DNA from: an uncultured Prevotella sp.
GTDB taxonomy: Bacteria > Bacteroidota > Bacteroidia > Bacteroidales > Bacteroidaceae
NCBI GenBank assembly: GCA_927910885.1
Contig: CAKMOD010000081.1
Span: forward strand, 1-19,389
Length of the DNA stretch: 19,389 bases
Direction: 5' to 3'
The notes under the pieces: generated by a model
What the model saw: only the letters and a program-made list of their open reading frames with translations
Database searches by the model: none
Told to the model about the DNA's origin: nothing
Made by a program: the position numbers and the translations under genes
In this document: one piece after another, positions 7,373-14,865 of the stretch
Position numbering within the stretch: position 1 is the first letter of the stretch
How the letters are laid out: each line of letters starts with the position of its first letter

Positions 7373-8458
7373 ATGACAAATCAAAGAACTTGCCTATATG
7401 ACAGACACGTTGCATTAGGCGCACTTATCACTCCTTTTGCTGGATTTGATATGCCCATCCAATATACTGGGATTATCGATGAACACAATGCGGTAAGAGA
7501 ACATTGTGGAGTATTTGATGTTTCTCACATGGGAGAGGTAATTGTATCTGGCCCTGAGGCTGATAGATTCATTAATCATATCTTTACAAATGACGTAAAC
7601 GGACTTGCTGCAGGCAAGGTGCTATATGGTATGATTTGCTATCCTGACGGTGGAGTTGTAGACGACACATGTATCTGTAAGCTTGACGACCATCTATACC
7701 TTATGACTATCAATGCTTCAAACATTGATAAGGACGTAGCATGGATTGAACAGAATGCAGAAGGCTTCGATGTTGTTATTGAGAACAAGAGTGAGGCATA
7801 CGGACAGTTGGCAATCCAAGGTCCAAAGGCAGAAAGCATGTTAGAAGATGTACTCGGTCTTGCTTGTAAAGAATTAAAGTTCTATGAGGTAAAACGTTTG
7901 CAGCAAGATGGTGTTGAAGTTATCGTTTCTCGTACAGGTTACACGGGTGAAGATGGCTTTGAAGTTTATGGTACACCTGAGTATATCGTTAAGGTGTGGG
8001 ATAAACTGATAGAAGCAGGAGTCAAACCATGTGGATTGGGCTGCCGTGACACTTTGCGTTTTGAAGTGGGTATGCCACTCTATGGCAATGAACTTTCTGA
8101 CAAGATAACCCCTGTTATGGCTGGATTATCAATGTTTGTGAAGTTTGACAAAGAAGAGTTTATCGGTAAGGAAGCCCTCCTAAAACAAAAGACAGAAGGG
8201 GTCAGCCAGCGTCTCCGTGGTATTGAGTTGGATGACAACGCTATTCCACGTCATGGATACAAGGTTTTGAAAGACGGTGTAGAAGTTGGTGAAGTCACTA
8301 CTGGCTACCGCCTCATCTCTGTAGAGAAGAGTTGCGCTGTTGCATTGGTAGACGCTTCCGTTCAGATGGGCGACAGACTTGAAATCCAAATCCGCAAGAA
8401 AACTTTCCCTGGAACCGTAGTTAAGAAGAAGTTCTACGAGAATCACTATAAGAAATAA
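7373..8458 (+). CDS. gcvT: Aminomethyltransferase (glycine cleavage T protein)
   Basis: T protein takes the aminomethyl group from lipoyl-H protein, releases ammonia and makes 5,10-methylene-THF. At 361 aa it is the normal length. Visible signatures are GFDMPIQYTGIIDEHNAVR at 24-42, the family block GVFDVSHMGE at 46-55, FTNDV at 71-75, the acidic VDD at 96-98, and ISRTGYTGEDGFE-like sequence (VSRTGYTGEDGFEVY) around 185-200. The C-terminal domain ends VKKKFYENHYKK. It is the first gene of the gcv operon; the ATG at 7373 matches the conserved N-terminus, and gcvH follows after 48 bp. Confidence 0.97.
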   Translation: MTNQRTCLYDRHVALGALITPFAGFDMPIQYTGIIDEHNAVREHCGVFDVSHMGEVIVSGPEADRFINHIFTNDVNGLAAGKVLYGMICYPDGGVVDDTCICKLDDHLYLMTINASNIDKDVAWIEQNAEGFDVVIENKSEAYGQLAIQGPKAESMLEDVLGLACKELKFYEVKRLQQDGVEVIVSRTGYTGEDGFEVYGTPEYIVKVWDKLIEAGVKPCGLGCRDTLRFEVGMPLYGNELSDKITPVMAGLSMFVKFDKEEFIGKEALLKQKTEGVSQRLRGIELDDNAIPRHGYKVLKDGVEVGEVTTGYRLISVEKSCAVALVDASVQMGDRLEIQIRKKTFPGTVVKKKFYENHYKK

Positions 8459-8506
8459 GATTTACACAAAACCTATAAAGCTAATAAACAATCAAAAAAT
8501 AATATT

Positions 8507-8887
8507 ATGGCAAAAGTAATTGAAGGACTCTACTATTCAGAGTCACATGAATTCGTAAAAGTAGTAGGTGCGTTTGGCTATATCGGTATTACCGATTATG
8601 CACAGCACGCTTTGGGTAACATTGTTTATGTTGACATGCCAGAAGTTGATGATGACATTGAGATAGACGAAGATTTCGGTGCTATTGAGAGTGTCAAGGC
8701 AGCTTCTGATCTCAAGGCTCCTGTATCTGGTAAGGTGATTGAAGTAAATGAGGCATTGGAGGATGAACCAGATTTACTTAACAAAGATGCTTACGAAAAC
8801 TGGATTATAAAAGTTGAACTCACAGATACCGCAGAGCTAAAGAATCTTATGGATGCCAAAGCTTACGAGGAGTTCTGTGCTGAGTAA
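8507..8887 (+). CDS. gcvH: Glycine cleavage system H protein
   Basis: H protein carries the lipoyl arm that shuttles the aminomethyl group between the P, T and L proteins. At 126 aa it is standard length. The lipoylated lysine is K64 in ESVKAASDL, preceded by the conserved FGAIESVKA context; GITDYAQHALGNIVYVD at 27-43 and the end ENWIIKVEL are also typical. It lies between gcvT and gcvPA. An unusual nested inverted repeat fills the 125-bp gap to gcvPA. The lipoylation enzymes are not in this window. Confidence 0.97.
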   Translation: MAKVIEGLYYSESHEFVKVVGAFGYIGITDYAQHALGNIVYVDMPEVDDDIEIDEDFGAIESVKAASDLKAPVSGKVIEVNEALEDEPDLLNKDAYENWIIKVELTDTAELKNLMDAKAYEEFCAE

Positions 8888-8907
8888 AGTTCTACGAAAC
8901 AATATAT

Positions 8908-8988
8908 GTAGGCGTTTATAAGTGCTAATAGGCGATGATAGAAAGCCTATCATCGCTTATAAACGCTTGTTTGTACTTATAGCCTACT
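8908..8988 (+). repeat. Nested inverted repeat inside the gcv operon
   Basis: GCGTTTATAAG (8912-8922) pairs with CTTATAAACGC (8956-8966), and inside it GCGATGATAG (8932-8941) pairs with CTATCATCGC (8947-8956); both are perfect, giving about 20 bp of stem with a one-sided bulge of about nine bases on the left arm. An outermost GTAGGC (8909-8914) can also pair with GCCTAC (8982-8987). No T-tract follows, so it is not a simple terminator; it may stabilise or process the mRNA, or be a REP-like element. Confidence 0.7.
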
Positions 8989-9012
8989 ACTAACCTAATC
9001 AATCCTAAACAA

Positions 9013-10323
9013 ATGATTCATAAGTTTTTACCTCATACTAATGAGGATATTCAACAGATGCTTGAGCGTATTGGCATAAAGACTCTTGATGAACTTTATG
9101 CAGAAGTACCTGAAAGTATCCGTTTTAAGGGAGATTATGACATTCCTGAGGCAATGAGCGAGTTAGAAATACGCACTTTCTTTGAGAAGCTTGGCCAAAA
9201 GAATAATATGCTCACTTGCTTCGCTGGTGGCGGTGTGTATGATCACTACACACCAAGTGCTATTCAACATCTTATCAGTCGCTCAGAGTTCCTATCTTCC
9301 TACACTCCCTATCAAGCTGAGATTTCACAAGGTACACTCCATTATATCTTTGAGTTCCAAAGTATAATGGCAGAACTTACAGGTATGGACATTGCCAATG
9401 CCTCTATGTATGAAGGCACAACAGCTACAGCTGAAGCAATGATGGTAGCTTTCGACAATGCCAAGAAGGCTGACACTGTATTATACTCTGAAACATTGTG
9501 TAAGAATATCGTTGGTGTACTGAAGACTTACGCACACTTCCATGGTATCAAACTCAAAGCTATTAAGGCGGTTGATGGTGTAACATCACATGACGACTTA
9601 AAGAACCAAATGAACGCAGGTGGTGTGGCAGGTGTTATCGTACAACAACCTAACTGTCACGGTATTATAGAAGACTTCACAGGCTTTGCAGATACTTGTC
9701 ATGATAACAAAGCATTGTTTGTTATTAATAGTGTTGCTGCCGACCTTGCATTGTTAAAGACACCAGGAGAATGGGGTGCAGACATTGCCGTAGGTGACAT
9801 TCAAAGCCTTGGACTTCCAATGGCATTTGGTGGACCTTACGCAGGATACATGTGTTCAACTGAAAAGTTTATGCGTAAGCTTCCTGGACGTATCGTAGGT
9901 AAGACATACGATAGCCGTGGACAACGTGTATTCGCCTTGACCCTTCAAGCACGTGAGCAACATATCCGCCGCCAAAAGGCAACATCGAATATCTGCTCTA
10001 ACCAAAGTTTAATGGCACTTTATGCTACTATTTACATGAGTATAATGGGAAAAGAAGGTGTAAAGGAAGCCGCTCAAATGAGTTATGATGGCGCGCATTA
10101 TCTTTGCGAACAACTCATTGGCACTAATAAAGTTAAGCTTGTTTACAATAAGCCTTTCTTTAATGAGTTCCTTGTGCAGTTAGAAGACCGCGACACCTTC
10201 TTCGATAAGGCTATTAAACAGGGCATTCTCCCAGGAATTAAGGTTGATGATGACAAACTCCTTATTGCCGTTACAGAGAAACGAACAAAAGAGGAGATTG
10301 ATACACTCGTCGGTTTATTATAG
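9013..10323 (+). CDS. gcvPA: Glycine dehydrogenase (decarboxylating) subunit 1
   Basis: The N-terminal half of a split P protein. P protein decarboxylates glycine on PLP and loads the aminomethyl group on H protein; the split form works as an alpha2beta2 assembly with GcvPB. At 436 aa the length fits GcvPA. Seen in the sequence: FAGGGVYDHYTPSAI at about 70-84, SRSEFLSSYTPYQAEISQG at about 89-107, a glycine-rich GDIQSLGLPMAFGGPYAGYM at about 262-281, and ALTLQAREQHIRRQKATSNICSNQ at about 308-331. The PLP lysine is in the partner subunit. gcvPB begins 30 bp after its stop. Confidence 0.96.
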   Translation: MIHKFLPHTNEDIQQMLERIGIKTLDELYAEVPESIRFKGDYDIPEAMSELEIRTFFEKLGQKNNMLTCFAGGGVYDHYTPSAIQHLISRSEFLSSYTPYQAEISQGTLHYIFEFQSIMAELTGMDIANASMYEGTTATAEAMMVAFDNAKKADTVLYSETLCKNIVGVLKTYAHFHGIKLKAIKAVDGVTSHDDLKNQMNAGGVAGVIVQQPNCHGIIEDFTGFADTCHDNKALFVINSVAADLALLKTPGEWGADIAVGDIQSLGLPMAFGGPYAGYMCSTEKFMRKLPGRIVGKTYDSRGQRVFALTLQAREQHIRRQKATSNICSNQSLMALYATIYMSIMGKEGVKEAAQMSYDGAHYLCEQLIGTNKVKLVYNKPFFNEFLVQLEDRDTFFDKAIKQGILPGIKVDDDKLLIAVTEKRTKEEIDTLVGLL

Positions 10324-10353
10324 TCACACAACGTTTTTAAAATCTAAGCAACA

Positions 10354-11838
10354 ATGAATAATAAACTATATGGCAATCTGATATTTGAGTTATCACATCC
10401 AGGAAGACGTGCTTATAGCCTCCCTGAGAATCGTTTTGGACATCATCCTCTACCCGACTTCTGCAAACGAGAGAAAGATGCAGAGCTACCTGAATGTGAT
10501 GAATTGACGGTTGTACGTCATTATACTAATCATAGTGAAAACAACTTTGGTGTTGACAATGGCTTTTATCCTTTGGGTTCTTGTACGATGAAGTACAATC
10601 CTGTCATCAATGAGGAGATAGCCTCAATGCCTTCTTTCACAGCTCTTCACCCTCATCAGCCTATTGAAACAGTACAAGGTGCATTGGAAGTAGAATACAA
10701 CATTCAACGCGCTCTTGCTTCAATTACGGGTATGGCGGAAGTTACGCTTAACCCATACGCTGGTGCTCATGGTGAGCTTACTGGCTTGATGCTGATTGCA
10801 TCTTATCATCATCAGCGTGGTGATATGAAGCGAACAAAGGTAATTGTACCAGACTCAGCTCATGGCACGAACCCTGCTTCTGCTGCTGTATGTGGTCTGG
10901 AGATTGTAGAAGTAAAGAGTACAGCTGAAGGACTTGTTGATGTCAACGACCTAAAACCTCTCTTAGGGGACGACATCGCAGGTATGATGATGACAAATCC
11001 TAACACCTTAGGACTCTTTGAGAAAGATATTCCAGAGATAGCAAAACTCATACATGATTGTGGTGGTTTGCTATATTATGATGGTGCAAACCTCAACCCA
11101 TTGTTAGGTGCAGCACGCCCTGGAGATATGGGATTTGATGTTATTCACCTCAATCTTCACAAGACATTCTCAACCCCACATGGTGGAGGTGGACCTGGTG
11201 CTGGTCCTGTCGGTGTCGGTGAGAAACTAATTCCATTCCTACCAAAGCCACATGTAAAGAAGACGAAGGATGGCTTTGTTATTGACAATCCAGATACGAC
11301 AGGAGAATTCTCATCTGATAATATTCGTATTAGTGGTTACCTCGGCAATTTCCTCGTTATCCTTCGTGCCTATACTTACATCCTAACACTTGGTAAAAAG
11401 CATCTTAAAGAGGTTGGACCATTTGCTACTCTAAATGCTAACTATATCAAGGAATGTCTGAAGAATGATTACGATCTTCCTATTGACACCCTTTGCAAGC
11501 ATGAGTTTGTATTCGATGGTTTGAAAGATAAGAATACAGGTATTACAACGATGGATGTTGCAAAACGCTTACTCGATTATGGTTATCATGCTCCAACAAT
11601 ATATTTCCCACTTCTGTTCCACGAGGCAATGATGATTGAGCCAACAGAAACAGAGAGTAAGGACACTATTGATGGCTTTATCGAGGTTATGCATACCATT
11701 GCCAAGGAGGCACGTGAGAATCCTGAACTTGTTAAGGGAGCCCCATACGACACCCCTATTGGACGTGTAGATGACGTACTCGCTGCCAAGCATCCAATTC
11801 TTACTTATCGTCAGCTTATCAACGACGTACAAGAATAA
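10354..11838 (+). CDS. gcvPB: Glycine dehydrogenase (decarboxylating) subunit 2
   Basis: The C-terminal, PLP-carrying half of the split P protein. The predicted Schiff-base lysine is K270 in HLNLHKTFSTPHGGGGPGAG, the hallmark of the family. Other landmarks are NNFGVDNGFYPLGSCTMKYNP at about 65-85, DSAHGTNPASA at about 167-177, and YDGANLNPLLG at about 239-249. Length (494 aa) and the ATG at 10354 agree with GcvPB proteins, which start with a short leader before ELSHPGRRAYSLP. It is 30 bp after gcvPA and 48 bp before the L-protein gene, consistent with a single transcript. Confidence 0.97.
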   Translation: MNNKLYGNLIFELSHPGRRAYSLPENRFGHHPLPDFCKREKDAELPECDELTVVRHYTNHSENNFGVDNGFYPLGSCTMKYNPVINEEIASMPSFTALHPHQPIETVQGALEVEYNIQRALASITGMAEVTLNPYAGAHGELTGLMLIASYHHQRGDMKRTKVIVPDSAHGTNPASAAVCGLEIVEVKSTAEGLVDVNDLKPLLGDDIAGMMMTNPNTLGLFEKDIPEIAKLIHDCGGLLYYDGANLNPLLGAARPGDMGFDVIHLNLHKTFSTPHGGGGPGAGPVGVGEKLIPFLPKPHVKKTKDGFVIDNPDTTGEFSSDNIRISGYLGNFLVILRAYTYILTLGKKHLKEVGPFATLNANYIKECLKNDYDLPIDTLCKHEFVFDGLKDKNTGITTMDVAKRLLDYGYHAPTIYFPLLFHEAMMIEPTETESKDTIDGFIEVMHTIAKEARENPELVKGAPYDTPIGRVDDVLAAKHPILTYRQLINDVQE

Positions 11839-11886
11839 GTATAGCAATCCTATACTTTAAAATCAATAACTCTATAGAGTTTGAAT

Positions 11887-13250
11887 ATGAAAAAGACAAA
11901 TCTATTAATAATCGGTTCGGGACCTGGTGGTTACCGAACCGCTTCCTATGCTGCTCAGAATGGTTTGGAAGTAACTGTCATTGAGAAAGCACAACCCGGC
12001 GGAACCTGCCTCAATGCAGGCTGTATACCAACAAAATGTCTTGCACATGATGCAGAGCTACGCCTTACGACTTCATCTCTTTACGAAACAACTCCTCCAC
12101 TCGATTTTACAAAGGTAATGGAGAGAAAGGAAGGAGTTATCTATCAACTTAGAGAGGGTGTAAGCACTTTGCTTAGTCAGCCAGGCATTAATTTTATTGT
12201 AGGTGAGGCTCGCTTTGTTTCTGACCATATTATTGAAGTAAATGGCGAACAGATAGAAGCCAATCATATTATCATTGCCACTGGCTCACGTTCAAAGATG
12301 CCTCCTTTCATGAGCGAGGAAGATTTCTTAAATCAGTCTGAAACGGCGCAGAACATTGTTACATCCACAGAATTACTTTCTATTGCGAAGGTTCCTCAAC
12401 GCCTCACAATCATTGGTGCTGGAGTTATCGGAATGGAATTTGCCTCAGCTTTCTCTGCTTTCGGTAGTGAAGTAACAGTTATCGAGTTTATGAAGGAATG
12501 TCTCCCTCCTATTGACAGCGATATAGCTAAACGATTAAGGAAAACATTAGAGAAAAGAGGTGTAACCTTCTACATGCAGAGTGCCGTAAAACAAATCCTA
12601 TCACCTGCAGAAAGTGGACAAGACCATACAACAGTTGTATTCGATAAAAGGGTAAAGAAGATAGAATAGATACCGACCTTGTATTGATTGCTACTGGTCG
12701 TCAAGCTAACTTCGACAACATTGGTATAGAATCAACTGGCATAGAAGTAAACGCAAAGGGTATTGTTGTCAATGACAATATGGAAACCAACGTGAAGGGA
12801 GTATATGCTATCGGTGATGTCAATGCACGCCAAATGTTAGCTCATGCTGCAACTTTCCAAGGCTTCCGTGCTGTCAACCATATTCTTGGAAAGAACGATA
12901 ACATCCGTCTTGATATTATGCCATCTGCCATCTTTACATATCCTGAAGCTGCTTGCGTGGGTAAGACTGAAGACCAGTGTAAAGCGGAGGAAATCAAGTA
13001 CTCTACTCGAAAAGGCTTCTATCGTGCCAATGGTAAGGCTTTAAGTATGGAGGAAACGGAAGGTATGATAAAGGTGCTGATAGCTGAAGATGGCTCTATA
13101 TTGGGTGCACACTGCTATGGTGCCCATTCTGCTGACCTTATTCAAGAAGTTGCAACCTTAATGAATTATGATGCAAAGTTGGATAAGATACGAGACATCA
13201 TTCATATCCATCCAACATTAAGTGAGATTCTACAAGATGCACTCCTCTAA
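11887..13250 (+). CDS. lpd: Dihydrolipoyl dehydrogenase (L protein), with a 1-base frameshift
   Basis: Flavoprotein that reoxidises dihydrolipoyl-H protein with NAD+, closing the glycine cleavage cycle. The first frame (to 12669) has the FAD motif IIGSGPGGYRTA at 8-19, the redox disulfide C41/C46 in GGTCLNAGCIPTK, and the NAD motif IIGAGVIGMEFASA. The second frame (to 13250) has LVLIATGRQANFDN, the FAD motif YAIGDVNARQMLAHAA, and the active-site HIHPTLSE near the end. One base is missing in the A4 run at 12646-12649; adding an A gives FDKKGKEDRIDTDLVLIATG and an intact 454-aa protein. I place the start at the ATG at 11887; a TTG six bases earlier is open but less likely. Last gene of the operon. 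Confidence 0.92.
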
Positions 13251-13567
13251 AAAATAGGGATATTAGTATCATTCTCTAAAATGACAATAATGAGCCTTTC
13301 TTCCCTCATTTAATCAACGTGTCAATACTTAGCACGTATGGTGCGGAGGCTTAGCACATGTGGTGTTAATACTTAGCACCAATTGTGCGGAGGGTTTAAC
13401 GCCTTCTAATATATGGTTAAAACGAGAGCAAATTATTGTCAAAAGAAGGTTACAAAACCAATAAACGATAAAAGTTATACACAAAAGAACATTATCATTT
13501 CTACTCCTTTCAACGCAAAGAACAGGAAGATTTACCTCCAGAAGTAATTACTTTTAAGTATAAAATG
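13251..13567. other. Gene-free stretch after lpd
   Basis: No coding region is visible. It contains the 22-bp-period array at 13328-13393 and a perfect 12-bp palindrome AAGTAATTACTT at 13542-13553, which lies 14 bp upstream of the -33 box of the RNA promoter and could be an operator for it. I see no clean intrinsic terminator for the gcv operon. Confidence 0.6.
13328..13393. repeat. Three tandem 22-bp units, each with a small palindrome
   Basis: Units start at 13328, 13350 and 13372 with CTTAGCAC, exactly 22 bp apart. Units 1 and 3 read cttAGCAC-N5-GTGCggagg; unit 2 has AGCACatgtgGTGTtaata. Each unit therefore has a short dyad (GCAC with GTGC, or CACATGTG) at the same place, while the centre of the dyad varies. 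The units are contiguous, so this is not a CRISPR. Confidence 0.8.
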
Positions 13568-13599
13568 TTTGGAAGATAAAAATCTTTATACTAACTTTG
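13568..13599 (+). promoter_or_regulatory. Promoter of the structured RNA
   Basis: TTTG at 13568-13571, a 20-bp spacer and TAACTTTG at 13592-13599 are a perfect Bacteroidetes promoter, identical in its -7 octamer and spacing to the phoH promoter. Transcription should start near 13603-13606. The first protein-coding start downstream is about 400 nt away, beyond a strong terminator. Confidence 0.85.
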
Positions 13600-13602
13600 C
13601 AG

Positions 13603-13873
13603 ACAGAAAGGATACAGATTTAGTCGTATCGATTCGATCGGGATAGTCATCAAATAAATTAGAAAACCCGAGATGACTTCTTTTGTTAATGGCGGGCCAC
13701 ATAAATCGCATTTCAGCGACTAAGCCGCAAGGTCAGTGGATTACAAAGACGAGGAGCTCTCTTATCATTGATACTCGGACTTTTCATCACATCGTCGATA
13801 CGACTTTTCTAATTCCCATTTCGTATAAGAAGAGGGATTGAGGTGGGGTTCCAAAGTGGTACCCCACCTTTTT
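13603..13873 (+). ncRNA. Structured non-coding RNA of about 270 nt, family not identified
   Basis: Bounded by a consensus promoter and an intrinsic terminator, with no protein gene inside. A perfect 11-bp long-range helix pairs AGTCGTATCGA (13622-13632) with TCGATACGACT (13795-13805), closing 162 nt. Inside it, TCGGG (13639-13643) can pair with CCCGA, and GTCATC with GATGAC, in the order A-B-A'-B', which is an H-type pseudoknot or two alternative folds. A second domain pairs GCGG with CCGC around a TCGC/GCGA hairpin near 13690-13727. Motifs of FMN riboswitch, RNase P RNA, SRP RNA and tmRNA are not seen. The promoter-plus-terminator layout recalls what is described for the Bacteroidales-1 RNA; a 6S-like RNA is another option, though the fold is not rod-like. 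The transcript limits are predicted. Confidence 0.7.
13841..13873 (+). terminator. Strong terminator of the structured RNA
   Basis: AGGTGGGGT (13841-13849) and ACCCCACCT (13861-13869) form a perfect 9-bp GC-rich stem with an 11-base loop, followed directly by TTTTT (13869-13873). This is the best intrinsic terminator in the window. It separates the RNA from riboflavin synthase, or, less likely, acts as an attenuator for it. Confidence 0.9.
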
Positions 13874-14008
13874 CAATTATTCAAGTATATAGTAATTATG
13901 TAAAACTTAACCTCCTATAAGTAGCCTGTAAAGTTATAAAAGATTATTTATTGATACTTATATAACCCTCCAGACTTTCTTAAAGGGGATAATAAAAGAA
14001 AATTAGCT

Positions 14009-14614
14009 ATGTTCTCAGGAATTGTAGAAGAGATGGCAATCCTTACAGGAATTGAACATGAACAGGAGAATATCCACTTCACCTTTCAATGTTCATTCAC
14101 AAAGGAATTGAAGATTGACCAAAGTATTGCGCACAATGGTGTGTGCCTTACTGTCGTTCGCTTCCAAAAAGACACCTATACAGTTACAGCTATGAAAGAA
14201 ACTCTTGAACGCTCGAACTTAGGCTTGCTCAAAGTGGGAGACCGTGTCAATATAGAACGTTCAATGATAATGAACGGCAGATTAGATGGTCACATCGTAC
14301 AAGGTCACGTTGATCAAACAGCAAAGTGTGTTAATATGGAAGATGCGGACGGTAGCACATACTTCACTTTTGAATATCCATGCAACCGAGAGATGGCACA
14401 ACGTGGCTATTTTACTGTTGACAAAGGCTCTGTTACAGTCAATGGTGTTTCGTTGACAGTTTGTGAACCAACAGATAATAGTTTTAAAGTAGCCATCATC
14501 CCTTACACACGTGAGAACACCAATTTTGCTGACATTAATGTTGGAACTGTTGTAAACCTCGAGTTTGACATACTTGGCAAATACATTGCACGCTTAAACA
14601 GCTTTACAAAATAG
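14009..14614 (+). CDS. ribE: Riboflavin synthase, alpha subunit
   Basis: Dismutates two molecules of 6,7-dimethyl-8-ribityllumazine into riboflavin and a pyrimidine product. It has the expected 201 aa and the two internal lumazine-binding repeats: MFSGIVEE at the N-terminus, SIAHNGVCLTVV at 39-50 in the first, and the matching SVTVNGVSLTVC at 141-152 in the second; GHIVQGHVDQ at 94-103 opens the second barrel. The ATG at 14009 gives the invariant MFSGIVE start. AAGGGG, about 20 nt upstream, is rather far for a ribosome binding site. No FMN riboswitch is seen in the 135 bp before it. The gene stands alone; other rib genes are absent from the window. Confidence 0.96.
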   Translation: MFSGIVEEMAILTGIEHEQENIHFTFQCSFTKELKIDQSIAHNGVCLTVVRFQKDTYTVTAMKETLERSNLGLLKVGDRVNIERSMIMNGRLDGHIVQGHVDQTAKCVNMEDADGSTYFTFEYPCNREMAQRGYFTVDKGSVTVNGVSLTVCEPTDNSFKVAIIPYTRENTNFADINVGTVVNLEFDILGKYIARLNSFTK

Positions 14615-14647
14615 ATATTGTAAATATTTATTGTCAAAACAACATGC

Positions 14648-14705
14648 AACCCTAAACGACACTAAAAACATAGTATACAAAGCTATTTCAGTGTCTTTTA
14701 GGGTT
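14648..14705. terminator. Hairpin after riboflavin synthase
   Basis: AACCCTAAACGACACT (14648-14663) pairs with AGTGTCTTTTAGGGTT (14690-14705) with one mismatch in 16 positions; the 26-base loop can form a smaller ATAG/CTAT hairpin. It lies 34 bp after the ribE stop. Only an A/T-rich, not T-pure, tract follows, so termination is likely but not certain. Its arm shares GACACT with the terminator at 16661. Confidence 0.65.
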
Positions 14706-14818
14706 ATTATATTATAAAAATAAGTTAATTACTTAGCTTTCGTATATACATAATAATTGGTTAATGTAAAAAAAACTCACATAATCAATCAATACATTTT
14801 ATTTTACAAAAGTTTTAT

Positions 14819-14826
14819 TACCTTTG
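14819..14826 (+). promoter_or_regulatory. -7 promoter element of the kinase/regulator pair
   Basis: TACCTTTG matches TAnnTTTG and lies 39 bp before the ATG at 14866. The -33 region at about 14795-14799 is T-rich (TTTT) and lacks a clear TTTG. Confidence 0.55.
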
Positions 14827-14865
14827 TTTGCAGATATAGATTATACAGACAAATAAAAGTAATAA

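Noticed and set aside
11569..11847. Minus-strand open frames opposite the end of gcvPB
   Set aside because: They are shadows of a well-conserved gene and show no domain or initiation signal.
13328..13393. CRISPR array
   Set aside because: The 22-bp units are contiguous with no spacers of 30 bp or so, and no cas genes are nearby.
13874..14008. FMN riboswitch in front of riboflavin synthase
   Set aside because: None of the conserved FMN-element blocks is visible here or in the upstream structured RNA, and the RNA ends in a strong terminator with a long gap before the gene.
14009..14614. Structured RNA as an upstream attenuator of ribE
   Set aside because: No antiterminator pairing with the 13841-13869 stem was found by eye, and the ribE start is about 135 bp beyond the terminator, so an independent RNA is favoured; not fully excluded.
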